NCBI RefSeq assembly: GCF_003945325.1
Contig: NZ_AP019307.1
Location: forward strand, 2,901,303-2,965,302
Direction of reading: 5' to 3'
From: Nocardioides baekrokdamisoli
Lineage (GTDB): Bacteria; Actinomycetota; Actinomycetes; Propionibacteriales; Nocardioidaceae
DNA: 64,000 nt
Made by a program: the position numbers and the translations under genes. The notes beneath the pieces are model-generated. The model did no database searches. It was not told the origin of the DNA and saw only the letters and a list, made by a program, of their open reading frames with translations. Numbering within the stretch: the stretch's first letter is position 1; every line of letters begins with the position of its first letter. Of this stretch, positions 17,146-26,278 are shown in pieces.

Positions 17146-19383
17146 GTGGATTCGGGGGATGGCCGCTTTCTGACGTCGTTCGTCGGACGGAGCGCGGAGG
17201 TCGCAGAGCTGTGCAGGGTGATCGGCTCTCACCGACTGGTCACGGCACTGGGCCCGGGCGGGATCGGCAAGACGCGGGTCGCGTACGCCGCTGCGGACGC
17301 AGTTGCTGCCGACTTCGACGAGACGGTCCGGGTCGAACTTGCGGAGTTGGCCGACCCCGCCCTGATCGGCCACGTCGTGGCGGGGAAGTTCGGTCTGCCG
17401 ACGACCACGGAAGTGTTTGATGCCGGTCCGCTCGCCGGGTTGATCGGCGACAGGGCACTGCTGCTCCTGCTCGACAACTGCGAGCATCTGATCAGCGCGG
17501 CGGCCGGTCTCGTCATGCAACTGACGGCGGCCTGCAGCAATCTGCACGTCCTGGCGACCAGTCGCGAGGTGCTGGGGGTCCCCGGCGAGTTCACCTATCT
17601 CGTGCCGCCACTGGTCGCCGACGAGGCACAGGCTTTGTTCGCAGATCGCGCAGCGTGTTCCGGTGGCAAGGACCGGGCTGGCGCTGCACCCGACCCGTCG
17701 ATCCGCGAGCTGTGCCTCCTGCTCGATCACATTCCGCTGGCCATCGAGTTGTCAGCAAGTCACGCGAACGAGTTCTCGCCGACGATCCTGCTGGGACTGA
17801 TTCGCTCGCGGATGCTGAAGCTCGAGGCTCGCGGGTCCATTGCCCGGAGTACGTCGCTCGATTCGTGCATCGACTGGAGTTACCAACTCTGCAGTCCGCT
17901 CGAGCAGCGCGTCTGGACCGGACTCGCCGTGTTCGCCGGGGCGTTCTCGCTCGAAGCAGCCCTGAACCTGTTGAAGGACGACTTCGCCGAACCGGAGGTC
18001 CTCCAGGGTCTCGCGGGGTTGATCAACAAGTCCGTTCTGTCCTGCGATCCGGGGGAGGGGCGTACGCCCTATCGGATGCTCGAGGTACTGCGTCAGTTCG
18101 GCACCGATCGTGCGCTGGAGTCCGACGAAGTGGATCTGTGGCGAGTGCGACACCGCGACCACTACCTCGCGCTGGCCCTTGAGTTCGAGGAATCGTGGAT
18201 CGGCGGTCGACAACTTGAGTGGATGATGCGCTTCAAGGCCGAACACGCCAACATCCGGGCGGCGATCGAGTTCTCCGTCCAGCGCCCGGACGAGGCGCCG
18301 CAGGCGCTGAAGATGGCGCGAATTCTGCAGCTCTACTTTCTTGCGTACGGCAGCGGTGGGGAGGCGCTTCGCTGGATCCAGCTCGCCGTCAGTCACTCGA
18401 CCGGGACGAACGCGGAACGAGCGTTTGCCCTCTGCGTCGGGTCCTTCATCGGGTCGGTGATGCAGCAACTCGACACGGCCAACGGTTTGTACGAGGAGCT
18501 GTCGCGGCTCGCCGACGAGGCGCAGGAGGACTGGGTTGAGTCCTACCGACTGTACGCGGGGTCGGCGGTCGCCACCTTCAGTGGCGACGCCGATCGAGGT
18601 GCCGAACTTGCCGCCCAGGGGATCGAACTGTTCACCAGGCTGGGCGACGTCAACTCGCTCGTGCACCTGCAGTTCCTGCTGGGCCTGAGTCTGAGCTTCG
18701 CTGGGCGACGGGACGAGGCATCGGCGGCGTACCGTGCCTGCTTCGCGCTGACCGATCCACGTGGAGAGGACTTCTTTCGCACGTACGCGCTGTGGAGCAT
18801 GGGCCTCGACGAGCTCTTCGCCGGGCGTCCTGAGCAGGCGCTCGCGTTGGAGCGTGAGGCTCTCGGCATCAAGCAACCGTTCAATGACCAGTTGTGCATC
18901 GCGCTCACTCTGGAGGCCCTCGGGCTGATCGCTGCGCGGTCCGCGATAGTGGGGGACAACGCTGGCCGAGCCGCATTCCTGCTCGGGTCGTCCGATCGGA
19001 TCTTCTCCGACATCGGGATTCACAGTGAGGCCGTTCCGTACACATCGCAATGGCGTCAGGAGGGTGTGCAGGCCGCGCGCGCCGCGCTCACGCCGGGTCA
19101 GTTCGACGCGTTCTTCAGGCTGGGCCGCGCTGCCGCGCAGAATGACACGATCGCGGTCGCGCTCGGCGAGGATCCACTTCCGCTGCTCGGTGGCATCGCC
19201 GCACTGTCTCCTCGCGAGGCCGAGATCGCCGCCCTGATGGCGGCTTCCGCGACCAACCGTGAGATTGCCGATCAGCTCTTCCTCTCAGTTCGGACAGTCG
19301 AGTCCCACGTGGAGCGGATCCTTCGCAAGTTGGAGGTCACGTCTCGATGGGCGGTGGCCGGGGCGCTCGACTCCTCGAGGTAG
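17146..19383 (+). CDS. LuxR-family regulator with AAA/NB-ARC ATPase domain
   Basis: 745 residues; GTG at 17146 with GAGGAG 5 nt upstream. N-terminal ATPase: Walker A ALGPGGIGKTR (about 34-44), Walker B LLLLLDNCEHL and sensor VLATSREVLGVPGE, as in the AfsR/GutR-like signal ATPases. The middle is helical, with TPR-like stretches (about 330-620). The C-terminus is a LuxR HTH: LSPREAEIAALMAASATNREIADQLFLS followed by TVESHVERILRKL. Such proteins use ATP-driven oligomerisation to switch a regulon; the inducer is unknown. It is divergent from the DUF1295/oxidoreductase pair and may control it, or the protease downstream. Confidence 0.9.
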   Translation: MDSGDGRFLTSFVGRSAEVAELCRVIGSHRLVTALGPGGIGKTRVAYAAADAVAADFDETVRVELAELADPALIGHVVAGKFGLPTTTEVFDAGPLAGLIGDRALLLLLDNCEHLISAAAGLVMQLTAACSNLHVLATSREVLGVPGEFTYLVPPLVADEAQALFADRAACSGGKDRAGAAPDPSIRELCLLLDHIPLAIELSASHANEFSPTILLGLIRSRMLKLEARGSIARSTSLDSCIDWSYQLCSPLEQRVWTGLAVFAGAFSLEAALNLLKDDFAEPEVLQGLAGLINKSVLSCDPGEGRTPYRMLEVLRQFGTDRALESDEVDLWRVRHRDHYLALALEFEESWIGGRQLEWMMRFKAEHANIRAAIEFSVQRPDEAPQALKMARILQLYFLAYGSGGEALRWIQLAVSHSTGTNAERAFALCVGSFIGSVMQQLDTANGLYEELSRLADEAQEDWVESYRLYAGSAVATFSGDADRGAELAAQGIELFTRLGDVNSLVHLQFLLGLSLSFAGRRDEASAAYRACFALTDPRGEDFFRTYALWSMGLDELFAGRPEQALALEREALGIKQPFNDQLCIALTLEALGLIAARSAIVGDNAGRAAFLLGSSDRIFSDIGIHSEAVPYTSQWRQEGVQAARAALTPGQFDAFFRLGRAAAQNDTIAVALGEDPLPLLGGIAALSPREAEIAALMAASATNREIADQLFLSVRTVESHVERILRKLEVTSRWAVAGALDSSR

Positions 19384-19456
19384 CCACTCCGCGCTCACAG
19401 GGATTGCATGGGAGCCACAAGGCGTCCACCAATTGAGCCCGGGCAACCTCGTCGTC

Positions 19457-20701
19457 ATGACCGAGAACACGTCTTCGACCGCCGAATTCCCCACCGCCCC
19501 TGAGCCGGCTGCGACTGTCGTCGAGCCAGCGACAGGACCGTTCGCGCGGCGGCGTACCAGCCGCGCGACTGCGGCCTTGGTCGTCGGCGCGCTGGCGATC
19601 GGAGCGCTCGCCGGCGTGGGTGGTGCCGCGACGTACGCGGCCCTGGACGACTCCACCGCGAGTGCGGCGGCAGGACCACTCCAGGCAACCAACGGATCGA
19701 ACACCGTGAGTCTTCCTGCGAACTGGGCCGAGAAGGTCGCCGCGAAGGTGTTGCCATCGGTCGTCAAGGTCAACGTCAGTGGCCAGGGCGGAAGCGGCTC
19801 GGGCTCAGGTGTCATCCTCCGCCCGGACGGCACCATCCTCACCAACAACCATGTGGTGGCCCTCGCAGCCAACGGCGGCACCCTGAGCGTGACTCTCAAC
19901 GACGGCCGCACCGTGCCCGCCAGGATTGTCGGCACCGACCCCGTCACCGACCTCGCGATCATCAAGGCTCAAGGTGTCTCCGGGTTGACGCCCGCCACCC
20001 TCGGGAAGTCGTCACAACTACAGGTGGGCGAGCCGGTGGCCGCGTTCGGGGCGCCGTACGGCCTGAACTCCACGGTCACCACCGGGATCGTGTCTGCCCT
20101 CAACCGCCCGGTCTCGGTCGCCACGCCCAACAGCCAGACACCGCAACAGCAGTCACCGTTCGGGCAACTGCCCCAGTCACAGTCCCAGCAGCAGGCCGAC
20201 CCCACCACGACGTACCCGGCGATCCAGACCGACGCCGCGATCAACCCCGGCAACTCCGGCGGTCCGCTCGTCGACTCGAACGGGAACGTGGTCGGGATCA
20301 ACTCGTCCATCCATACCGCCACCAACGGAGGTGACGGGTCGGTCGGCCTCGGGTTCGCGATCCCGATGGACGAAGCCCTGCCGATCATCAACCAGATCCT
20401 CGACGGGCAGAAGCCCACCCACGCCCGGCTCGCCGTCGGCGTCTCCGACTCCGCGACGGGCGCGACGGGCGCGCTCGTGAAGTCCGTCGAGGGCGGGGGA
20501 GCGGCTGAGGCCGCCGGTCTCAAGGCCGGCGACCTGATCACGGCGATCAACGGTCAACCCGTCAGCGACGCGGAGACCCTCATCTCCGACATCCGCGGCC
20601 ACCGGCCCGGGGACAAGGTCACCCTCACGTATCAGCGTGACGGCCAGACGCGCACGGCAACTGCGACCCTCGGGTCCGACGCGCACTCCAACGCTTCGTG
20701 A
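19457..20701 (+). CDS. HtrA/DegP-like serine protease with PDZ domain
   Basis: 414 residues from ATG 19457. A cytoplasmic N-terminus of about 35 residues and a membrane segment (about 42-64) anchor the enzyme outside. The trypsin-like domain has the triad His in TNNHVVALA, Asp in TDLAIIKAQ and Ser in NPGNSGGPLVD. Between the Asp and Ser regions is a roughly 30-residue Gln/Pro/Ser-rich insert (about 212-242). A PDZ domain follows (AGLKAGDLITAINGQPVSD). Likely role: quality control of exported proteins. It starts 73 nt after the LuxR-type gene, so co-expression is possible. Confidence 0.93.
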   Translation: MTENTSSTAEFPTAPEPAATVVEPATGPFARRRTSRATAALVVGALAIGALAGVGGAATYAALDDSTASAAAGPLQATNGSNTVSLPANWAEKVAAKVLPSVVKVNVSGQGGSGSGSGVILRPDGTILTNNHVVALAANGGTLSVTLNDGRTVPARIVGTDPVTDLAIIKAQGVSGLTPATLGKSSQLQVGEPVAAFGAPYGLNSTVTTGIVSALNRPVSVATPNSQTPQQQSPFGQLPQSQSQQQADPTTTYPAIQTDAAINPGNSGGPLVDSNGNVVGINSSIHTATNGGDGSVGLGFAIPMDEALPIINQILDGQKPTHARLAVGVSDSATGATGALVKSVEGGGAAEAAGLKAGDLITAINGQPVSDAETLISDIRGHRPGDKVTLTYQRDGQTRTATATLGSDAHSNAS

Positions 20702-20767
20702 CGTCGTCTCGCACAAACCCGTGGTCGGATTCACGCTCACGAAACGCACCACCGATACGATCCCCGT

Positions 20768-22108
20768 ATGGGTAAGCAAGAGGACTTCGTCCTCCGGTCG
20801 CTCGAAGAGCGCGATGTCCGGTTCGTACGACTGTGGTTCACCGACGTGCTCGGTTTCCTCAAGTCGGTCGCGGTCGCTCCGGCGGAGCTGGAAGGTGCCT
20901 TCGACGAGGGCATCGGCTTCGACGGTTCGGCGATCGAGGGCTTCGCCCGGGTCAGCGAGAGCGACATGCTTGCGCTCCCGGATCCGTCCACGTTCCAGTT
21001 GCTGCCGTGGCGCGACAACGGCACCACCGCGACTGCGCGGATGTTCTGCGACATCGTGATGCCGGACGGTTCGCCGTCGTACGCGGACCCGCGCCATGTT
21101 CTCAAGCGCACCCTCTCGAAGGCTGCTGAGAAGGGCTTCACCTTCTACACGCACCCCGAGATCGAGTTCTATCTGATGAAGGACCAGCCGAAGGTCGGCG
21201 TCATGCCGGTGCCGGTGGACTCCAGCGGCTACTTCGACCACACCACCCAGGCCGAGGGCGCCGACTTCCGACGCGAGGCGATCACGTACCTCGAGCAGAT
21301 GGGCATCTCGGTCGAGTACTCCCACCACGAGGGTGGCCCGGGCCAGCAGGAGATCGACCTTAGGTACGCCGACGCGCTCAGCACCGCCGACAACATCATG
21401 ACCTTCCGCAACGTCATCCGGGAGGTGGCGTTGAGCCAGGGAGTCTGGGCGACCTTCATGCCCAAGCCGTTCACCGAGCACCCGGGCTCCGGCATGCACA
21501 CCCACGTGTCGCTGTTCGAGGGTGACAACAACGCCTTCTACGAGGCGGGTGCGGAGTACCAGCTCTCGAAGACCGGCCGGCAGTTCATCGCCGGCATCCT
21601 GCGGCACGCGCCGGAGATCAGCGTCGTCACCAACCAGTGGGTCAACTCCTACAAGCGGATGCTCATCGGCGGCGAGGCGCCTTCGTACGTCTGCTGGGGC
21701 CACAACAACCGCTCCGCGATGGTGCGCGTGCCGATGTACAAGCCCAACAAGGGCCAGTCCACGCGCGTCGAGATCCGGTCGCTCGACGCCGCCTGCAACC
21801 CCTACCTCGCGTACGCGGTGATCCTCGCCGCGGGCATGAAGGGCATCGAGGAGGGGTACGAGCTCCCGCCGGAGGCCGAGGACGACGTCTGGGCGCTCAG
21901 TGACCAGGAGCGGCACAGCCTCGGGATCGATCCGCTGCCGCGGTCGTTGGCCGACGCCATCGACATCGCCGAGCGGTCCGAGCTGTTGGCGGAGACTCTG
22001 GGCGAGCACGTCTTCGACTTCTTCCTGCGCAACAAGCGCGCGGAATGGGCCGAGTACCGCCGCGAGGTCACTTCCTTCGAACGCGACCGCATGCTTCCTG
22101 TGCTCTGA
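20768..22108 (+). CDS. glnA: Glutamine synthetase type I, GlnA2-like
   Basis: 446 residues, equal in length to mycobacterial GlnA2. It makes glutamine from glutamate, ammonia and ATP. Visible signatures are DGSAIEGFARVSESDM (N-terminal), HPEIEFYL with the metal-binding Glu, GPGQQEIDLRYADAL, GSGMHTHVSL (metal/ATP site), NSYKRMLIGGEAPSYVCWG and RVEIRSLDAACNPYLAY. The segment aligned with the adenylylation loop reads GYELPPEAEDDVW rather than the classical NLYDLPPE, and the C-terminus EHVFDFFLRNKR is GlnA2-like. The adjacent glnE matches the glnA2-glnE order of Mycobacterium. Whether this enzyme itself is adenylylated is uncertain. Confidence 0.97.
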   Translation: MGKQEDFVLRSLEERDVRFVRLWFTDVLGFLKSVAVAPAELEGAFDEGIGFDGSAIEGFARVSESDMLALPDPSTFQLLPWRDNGTTATARMFCDIVMPDGSPSYADPRHVLKRTLSKAAEKGFTFYTHPEIEFYLMKDQPKVGVMPVPVDSSGYFDHTTQAEGADFRREAITYLEQMGISVEYSHHEGGPGQQEIDLRYADALSTADNIMTFRNVIREVALSQGVWATFMPKPFTEHPGSGMHTHVSLFEGDNNAFYEAGAEYQLSKTGRQFIAGILRHAPEISVVTNQWVNSYKRMLIGGEAPSYVCWGHNNRSAMVRVPMYKPNKGQSTRVEIRSLDAACNPYLAYAVILAAGMKGIEEGYELPPEAEDDVWALSDQERHSLGIDPLPRSLADAIDIAERSELLAETLGEHVFDFFLRNKRAEWAEYRREVTSFERDRMLPVL

Positions 22109-22272
22109 CCTGACGGCGCGTTGGCTTCGTTGCTCCTCGGTCGCGAGCCCTCAAAGGCTCGCTTCCCTCGGGCGCCTTGCCACCGCGCGCGTCAGTCAGA
22201 GCACAGCCGACCACCGCGCGCGTCAGCCAGAGCACAGCTGGCGACCGCGCGCGTCAGTCAAAGAACGGTTGA
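22098..22272. repeat. Repeat block between glnA2 and glnE
   Basis: Three 31-bp direct units (22180-22210, 22211-22241, 22242-22272), each starting (C)CACCGCGCGCGTCAG or CGACCGCGCGCGTCAG; the third diverges at its end. The first unit (22185-22206) is an almost exact inverted copy of 22098-22120, which includes the last codons and stop of glnA. Inside lies a 7-bp hairpin GCGAGCC/GGCTCGC (22143-22149 and 22156-22162) followed by TTCCCTCG, a probable terminator. The block could fold into a large structure and govern read-through into glnE. Confidence 0.75.
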
Positions 22273-22297
22273 TGTCGGGCCACGGCATGATGAGGCC

Positions 22298-25231
22298 GTG
22301 ACTCTCCGGTCCTCGACTTTCGTACGGCTCGGCTTCGCCGATGCCGCCGCTGCTCTCGCGACTGTCGAGCGGCTCGGGGCCGAGGAACTGATTGCCTTCT
22401 TCGGTCGGGTCGGCGACCCGGACCTGGCGTTGCGTGCGCTGGCGGATCTGGCGGAGGCGTCCACCGACGATCTCGTCGAGGAGTTGCTCAACGACGAAGG
22501 CACCGCCATGCGATTGCTGTCGGTCCTGGGCGCGTCCCGCGCCCTGGGTGAGCACCTGGTGAAGCATCCGACCCACTGGCGTGCCCTGACCGACCAACGC
22601 CTGGGATCGACCCGGCCGACGGCGGCGGCGCTGCGCGCGGACCTGCTCACCGCGGTCGGCGCTGATCCGACGTCCGAGGTGCCGGTGGCGACAGTCGCCA
22701 AGGCGGAGGATGCGCTCCGGGTGGCGTACCGCAGGATGTTGGTGCCACTGGCAGCGCGCGATCTCGCGCACTCCCTGGCGCTGGAGGACACGGCGGCGGA
22801 GATCTCCGATCTGGCCTGCGCGACCGTCGAGGCCGCGGTGGCCATCGCGCGTACCAAGGTCGACGCCGGCTCCCTGCGGTTCGCTGTGATCGCCCTGGGC
22901 AAGACCGGTGGCCACGAGCTCAATTACGTCTCCGACGTCGACGTCGTGTTCGTGCACGAGGCCGGAGCGGACCAGGATCTCGACCAGGCCGCGGACCTCG
23001 CCGGGAAGCTCGCCGCGGAGGTCATCGAGGTGTGCTCGGCACACACCTCCGAGGGCACCATCTGGCCGCTCGACGCCGCCTTGCGTCCTGAGGGCAAGGC
23101 AGGTGCCCTGTCGCGGACACTCGACGGACACGTCGGCTACTACGAACGTTGGGCCAGTGCCTGGGAGTTCCAGGCTCTCCTCAAGGCACGCCCCGCCGCT
23201 GGAGATCGCGCGCTGGGCGAGGCGTACGTCGCGGCACTCGCGCCGATGGTCTGGAAAGTCGCCGAGCGCGCTGACTTTGTCGCCGAGACCCAGGCGATGC
23301 GACGCCGGGTGGTGTCGCTGCTGCCGACCAAGGACGCGGGTCGCAACCTCAAACTCGGGGTCGGGGGGCTGCGTGATGTCGAGTTCGCGGTCCAGCTGTT
23401 GCAGCTCGTCCACGGCCGCACTGATGACCGCATTCGTTCGTCCTCGACGCTCGTTGCGCTCGAGGCACTGACGCGTGCCGGATACGTCGGCCGCGAGGAC
23501 GGCGAGGAACTGCACCAGGCGTACACCTTCCTGCGGCAGATGGAGCACCGGCTCCAGCTCTTCGACCTGCGGCGTACGCACCTGGTCCCACGCGACGAGG
23601 GCTCACTGCGACGGCTGGCCCGGACGCTCGGCATGGTCCGCGATCCGGTGGAGACGTTCAACCAGCAGTGGTCCCGGGTCAGGGTCGAGGTCCGTCGCCT
23701 CCACGAGAAGCTCTTCTACCGTCCGCTGCTCAACGCCGTCGCGAGCTTGCCGGCCGACGGCCTCTCACTCACGCCGGATGCGGCTCTCGACCGACTAGAG
23801 GCGCTCGGGTTCTCCGACCCCGGTGCGGCACTGCGACACCTGCAGGCGATGACGAACGGCGTCAGCCGGTCGGCCGCCATTCAGCGCGCGCTGCTGCCGG
23901 TGATGCTCGACTGGTTCGCATCGGGCGCCAACCCCGACGCCGGTCTCTTCGGCTTCCGACGTGTCAGCGAGTCGCTGGGCAGTACGCACTGGTATCTGCG
24001 GGCGCTGCGTGACGAAGGTCTGATCGCGGAGCGTCTGGCCCGGATCCTGTCGACCTCGCCGTACACGACCACGCTCCTGGAGGCCGAGCCGGAGGGCGTA
24101 CGCATGCTCGGGGGCGAGCTGCCGCCGGTGGCTGCCGACGTCCTCACCGCCGAGATGGTCGCCAGCGCCCACCGACAGGGCACCACCGATGCCGCGGTGC
24201 GCACGATCAGGGCGATCAGGCGACGCGAACTGTTCCGCGGGTCGGTTGCCGAGGTGCTCGGGCTCTCCGACATCGACACGACCGGCGAGCGGCTGAGCCG
24301 GATCACGGACGCGACGCTCGAAGCATCGCTGCGTACCGTCGCGCACGCCGTGCAGGAGGAGATGGGGGCGACCCTGGCGCCGGCACAACTGGCGATCGTG
24401 GCGATGGGTCGCTACGGCGGGTTCGAGCTCGGGTACGCCTCGGATGCGGACGTCATGTTCGTGTATCGCGCCGTGGAGCAACCGCTGATGGCGCAGCAGT
24501 ACGCCGAACGGGTCTTCGGCGAACTCAGCCGTCAACTGGCGCTCCCGGGGCGCGATCCGGGACTGGGGCTCGACGCGAGCCTGCGTCCCGAGGGTCGGCA
24601 AGGACCTCTGGTCCGGTCGATGGATGCCTACGCCCGCTACTACGAGCGCGACGCCGAGGTCTGGGAACGGCAGGCACTCCTGCGAGCCGATGCGGTGGTC
24701 GGCGAAGGCGAACTGCGCGATGACTTCACCGAGATGATCGACGCGTTCCGCTATGGCCCGCCGATCACGGCCGCCGATGCCCGGGAGATCCGTCGGATCA
24801 AGGGGCGGGTGGACGCGGAACGACTGCCGCGAGGTGCCGACCGCAACCTGCACGTGAAACTCGGTCGCGGGGGGCTGGCCGACATCGAATGGACCGTGCA
24901 GTTGCTCCAACTCCAGCATGCGGATCACATCGAGGGGCTGCGTACGCCTCGCACGATGCCGGCGCTGGAGGCGGCTCGCGATGCCGGTGTGATCGATCAC
25001 GCCGATGCCGAGACGTTGGCGACCGGCTGGCGCCACGTCTCCCGCGTACGCAATGCCACCACCCTGGCCCGGGGACGTGCCGCGAACAGCCTGCCGACCA
25101 ACCCGATCGAGCGCCGCACGACGGCGGCGATCCTGGGCTACGGGCCGGGGGAGAGCGAGCGGATGCTGGACGACTACCTCCGGATCACCCGGCAGACCCG
25201 CGCCGTGGTGGACCGGATCTTCTGGGACTGA
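22298..25231 (+). CDS. glnE: Bifunctional glutamine synthetase adenylyltransferase/deadenylylase
   Basis: 977 residues from GTG 22298 with GATGAGG just upstream; the longer frame from 22121 runs through repeat DNA and is not credible. Two nucleotidyltransferase domains are present. The deadenylylating half has KTGGHELNYVSDVDVVFVHE (about 205-225); the adenylylating half has MGRYGGFELGYASDADVMFVY. Each is followed by a helical GlnE/GlnD domain with conserved LKLGVGGLRDVEFAVQLLQL and VKLGRGGLADIEWTVQLLQL. The enzyme adds AMP to or removes it from a Tyr of glutamine synthetase in response to nitrogen status. It is downstream of glnA2, as in Mycobacterium. Confidence 0.96.
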   Translation: MTLRSSTFVRLGFADAAAALATVERLGAEELIAFFGRVGDPDLALRALADLAEASTDDLVEELLNDEGTAMRLLSVLGASRALGEHLVKHPTHWRALTDQRLGSTRPTAAALRADLLTAVGADPTSEVPVATVAKAEDALRVAYRRMLVPLAARDLAHSLALEDTAAEISDLACATVEAAVAIARTKVDAGSLRFAVIALGKTGGHELNYVSDVDVVFVHEAGADQDLDQAADLAGKLAAEVIEVCSAHTSEGTIWPLDAALRPEGKAGALSRTLDGHVGYYERWASAWEFQALLKARPAAGDRALGEAYVAALAPMVWKVAERADFVAETQAMRRRVVSLLPTKDAGRNLKLGVGGLRDVEFAVQLLQLVHGRTDDRIRSSSTLVALEALTRAGYVGREDGEELHQAYTFLRQMEHRLQLFDLRRTHLVPRDEGSLRRLARTLGMVRDPVETFNQQWSRVRVEVRRLHEKLFYRPLLNAVASLPADGLSLTPDAALDRLEALGFSDPGAALRHLQAMTNGVSRSAAIQRALLPVMLDWFASGANPDAGLFGFRRVSESLGSTHWYLRALRDEGLIAERLARILSTSPYTTTLLEAEPEGVRMLGGELPPVAADVLTAEMVASAHRQGTTDAAVRTIRAIRRRELFRGSVAEVLGLSDIDTTGERLSRITDATLEASLRTVAHAVQEEMGATLAPAQLAIVAMGRYGGFELGYASDADVMFVYRAVEQPLMAQQYAERVFGELSRQLALPGRDPGLGLDASLRPEGRQGPLVRSMDAYARYYERDAEVWERQALLRADAVVGEGELRDDFTEMIDAFRYGPPITAADAREIRRIKGRVDAERLPRGADRNLHVKLGRGGLADIEWTVQLLQLQHADHIEGLRTPRTMPALEAARDAGVIDHADAETLATGWRHVSRVRNATTLARGRAANSLPTNPIERRTTAAILGYGPGESERMLDDYLRITRQTRAVVDRIFWD

Positions 25232-25239
25232 CCAGTCCC

Positions 25240-25361
25240 CGCCCAAACCCGGCATCTGTCACGCCGAGACGACCGGAGTGAGGCCGAACGCCGCGCTTGC
25301 GCGTGCGTTTGCGCCGAACGAGGGAGTGCTGCGCGAAGCGCAGCAAACCCGACATCCGTCA
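25240..25361. repeat. Dispersed intergenic repeat, degenerate copies
   Basis: One unit with core AACCCGGCATC begins near 25241 and is followed by a 25-bp segment (25262-25286) that recurs identically at 38915-38939. A second diverged unit (core AACCCGACATCC) ends at 25361 and supplies the stop codon of the minus-strand gene. The region separates convergent genes and may act as their shared 3' boundary. Confidence 0.7.
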
Positions 25362-26216
25362 GATCTCGTTCAGGTCGAGTCCGATCGGAGTCTTCATCGG
25401 CAGGTCGCCGGACGCCGCGATCGCCTGAGCCAACGGGCGCAGACCCTCATACAACGTGCGGAGCTCGTCGTCGTTGAGCGAGGCGTACGCCTTCTCGGCG
25501 AGCGCGTCGGTGAGTGATTCGACGTCTGCCTTGACCGCCGCTCCGCGCGGAGTCAGCCGGCCGCTCTCGATGAGTCCGCGCGACTCCAGGGCGGCGACGC
25601 ACGATGCCCACTCTTCCGGTGTGAAGTCCCGGCTCCCGCGGTAGAGCTCCGGCGGCATTCCCGCCTCCAGGGCATGCAGGACGTGCGACTCACGTCCGGC
25701 GATCCCGGCGCCGACCAGCGCCGCGACGTGACCGTCGCCGCGGTGCTCGCGCAGCAACGTGCAGGCGTGCCAGAGCCGGGCGAGCGGCTGGTCCGGGATC
25801 GGGAGCGAGCGGTTGGCGGCGTACAGCGGCAGGCCCGACAACGGCGCGCTGACGGCAGCAGCGAGGGCCAGGTCGGCAACCTCGGCGGCCGTCGCGAGGG
25901 TTCCAGGAGCGGCGATTCGCTCCAGAGCGCGTACGGAGCCCTCGACCCGGGCTGCCAGGGCAGCTGCCGGCGGCGCGTACTCCCACGCGCTCGGCAACGC
26001 GCGATGCACCCGCTCACTGGTGAAGTTGAAGAACGTCGCGTCGACCAGTTCCGGTGTTGCGAGGCCGAACGGCGCGGACCGTTGCGCGAAGTACCCCATC
26101 CAGAAGCCGCGGTAACCGGCGTCCACCAGAGCTGCCAGCGGCTCGGCAGAGAAGTAGACGACGGCGTGGATCGGCTCCAGCACCTGCCAGAGCTGGCGGG
26201 CGGTCGGGCGGGTCAT
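25359..26216 (-). CDS. SCO6745/SalK-family HTH-type protein
   Basis: 285 residues. The N-terminus VLEPIHAVVYFSAEP and the paired FWMGYFAQRSAPFG motif, then FFNFTSERVHRALP, are typical of the actinobacterial SCO6745 family, which also includes proteins named SalK. The C-terminal half has a winged-helix appearance (EEWASCVAALESRGLIESGRLTPRGAAV). Members are described as HTH domain-containing but their function is not established. It is divergent from cydA with 62 bp between the starts, so a link to respiration control is possible. The stop codon lies inside the intergenic repeat. Confidence 0.8.
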   Translation of the reverse strand: MTRPTARQLWQVLEPIHAVVYFSAEPLAALVDAGYRGFWMGYFAQRSAPFGLATPELVDATFFNFTSERVHRALPSAWEYAPPAAALAARVEGSVRALERIAAPGTLATAAEVADLALAAAVSAPLSGLPLYAANRSLPIPDQPLARLWHACTLLREHRGDGHVAALVGAGIAGRESHVLHALEAGMPPELYRGSRDFTPEEWASCVAALESRGLIESGRLTPRGAAVKADVESLTDALAEKAYASLNDDELRTLYEGLRPLAQAIAASGDLPMKTPIGLDLNEI

Positions 26217-26278
26217 GCTCTGATCCTAGGAGCGGACCCGCGTGCGAGTGATCGGGGTCACGGGCGCAGACTGGCGAT

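Noticed and set aside
20177..22009. 610-residue minus-strand frame across the protease and glnA
   Set aside because: Low-complexity Arg/Asp/Val/His sequence; both plus-strand genes are certain.
22121..22297. N-terminal extension of glnE
   Set aside because: It would translate the repeat block; a GTG with a good ribosome-binding site lies at 22298.
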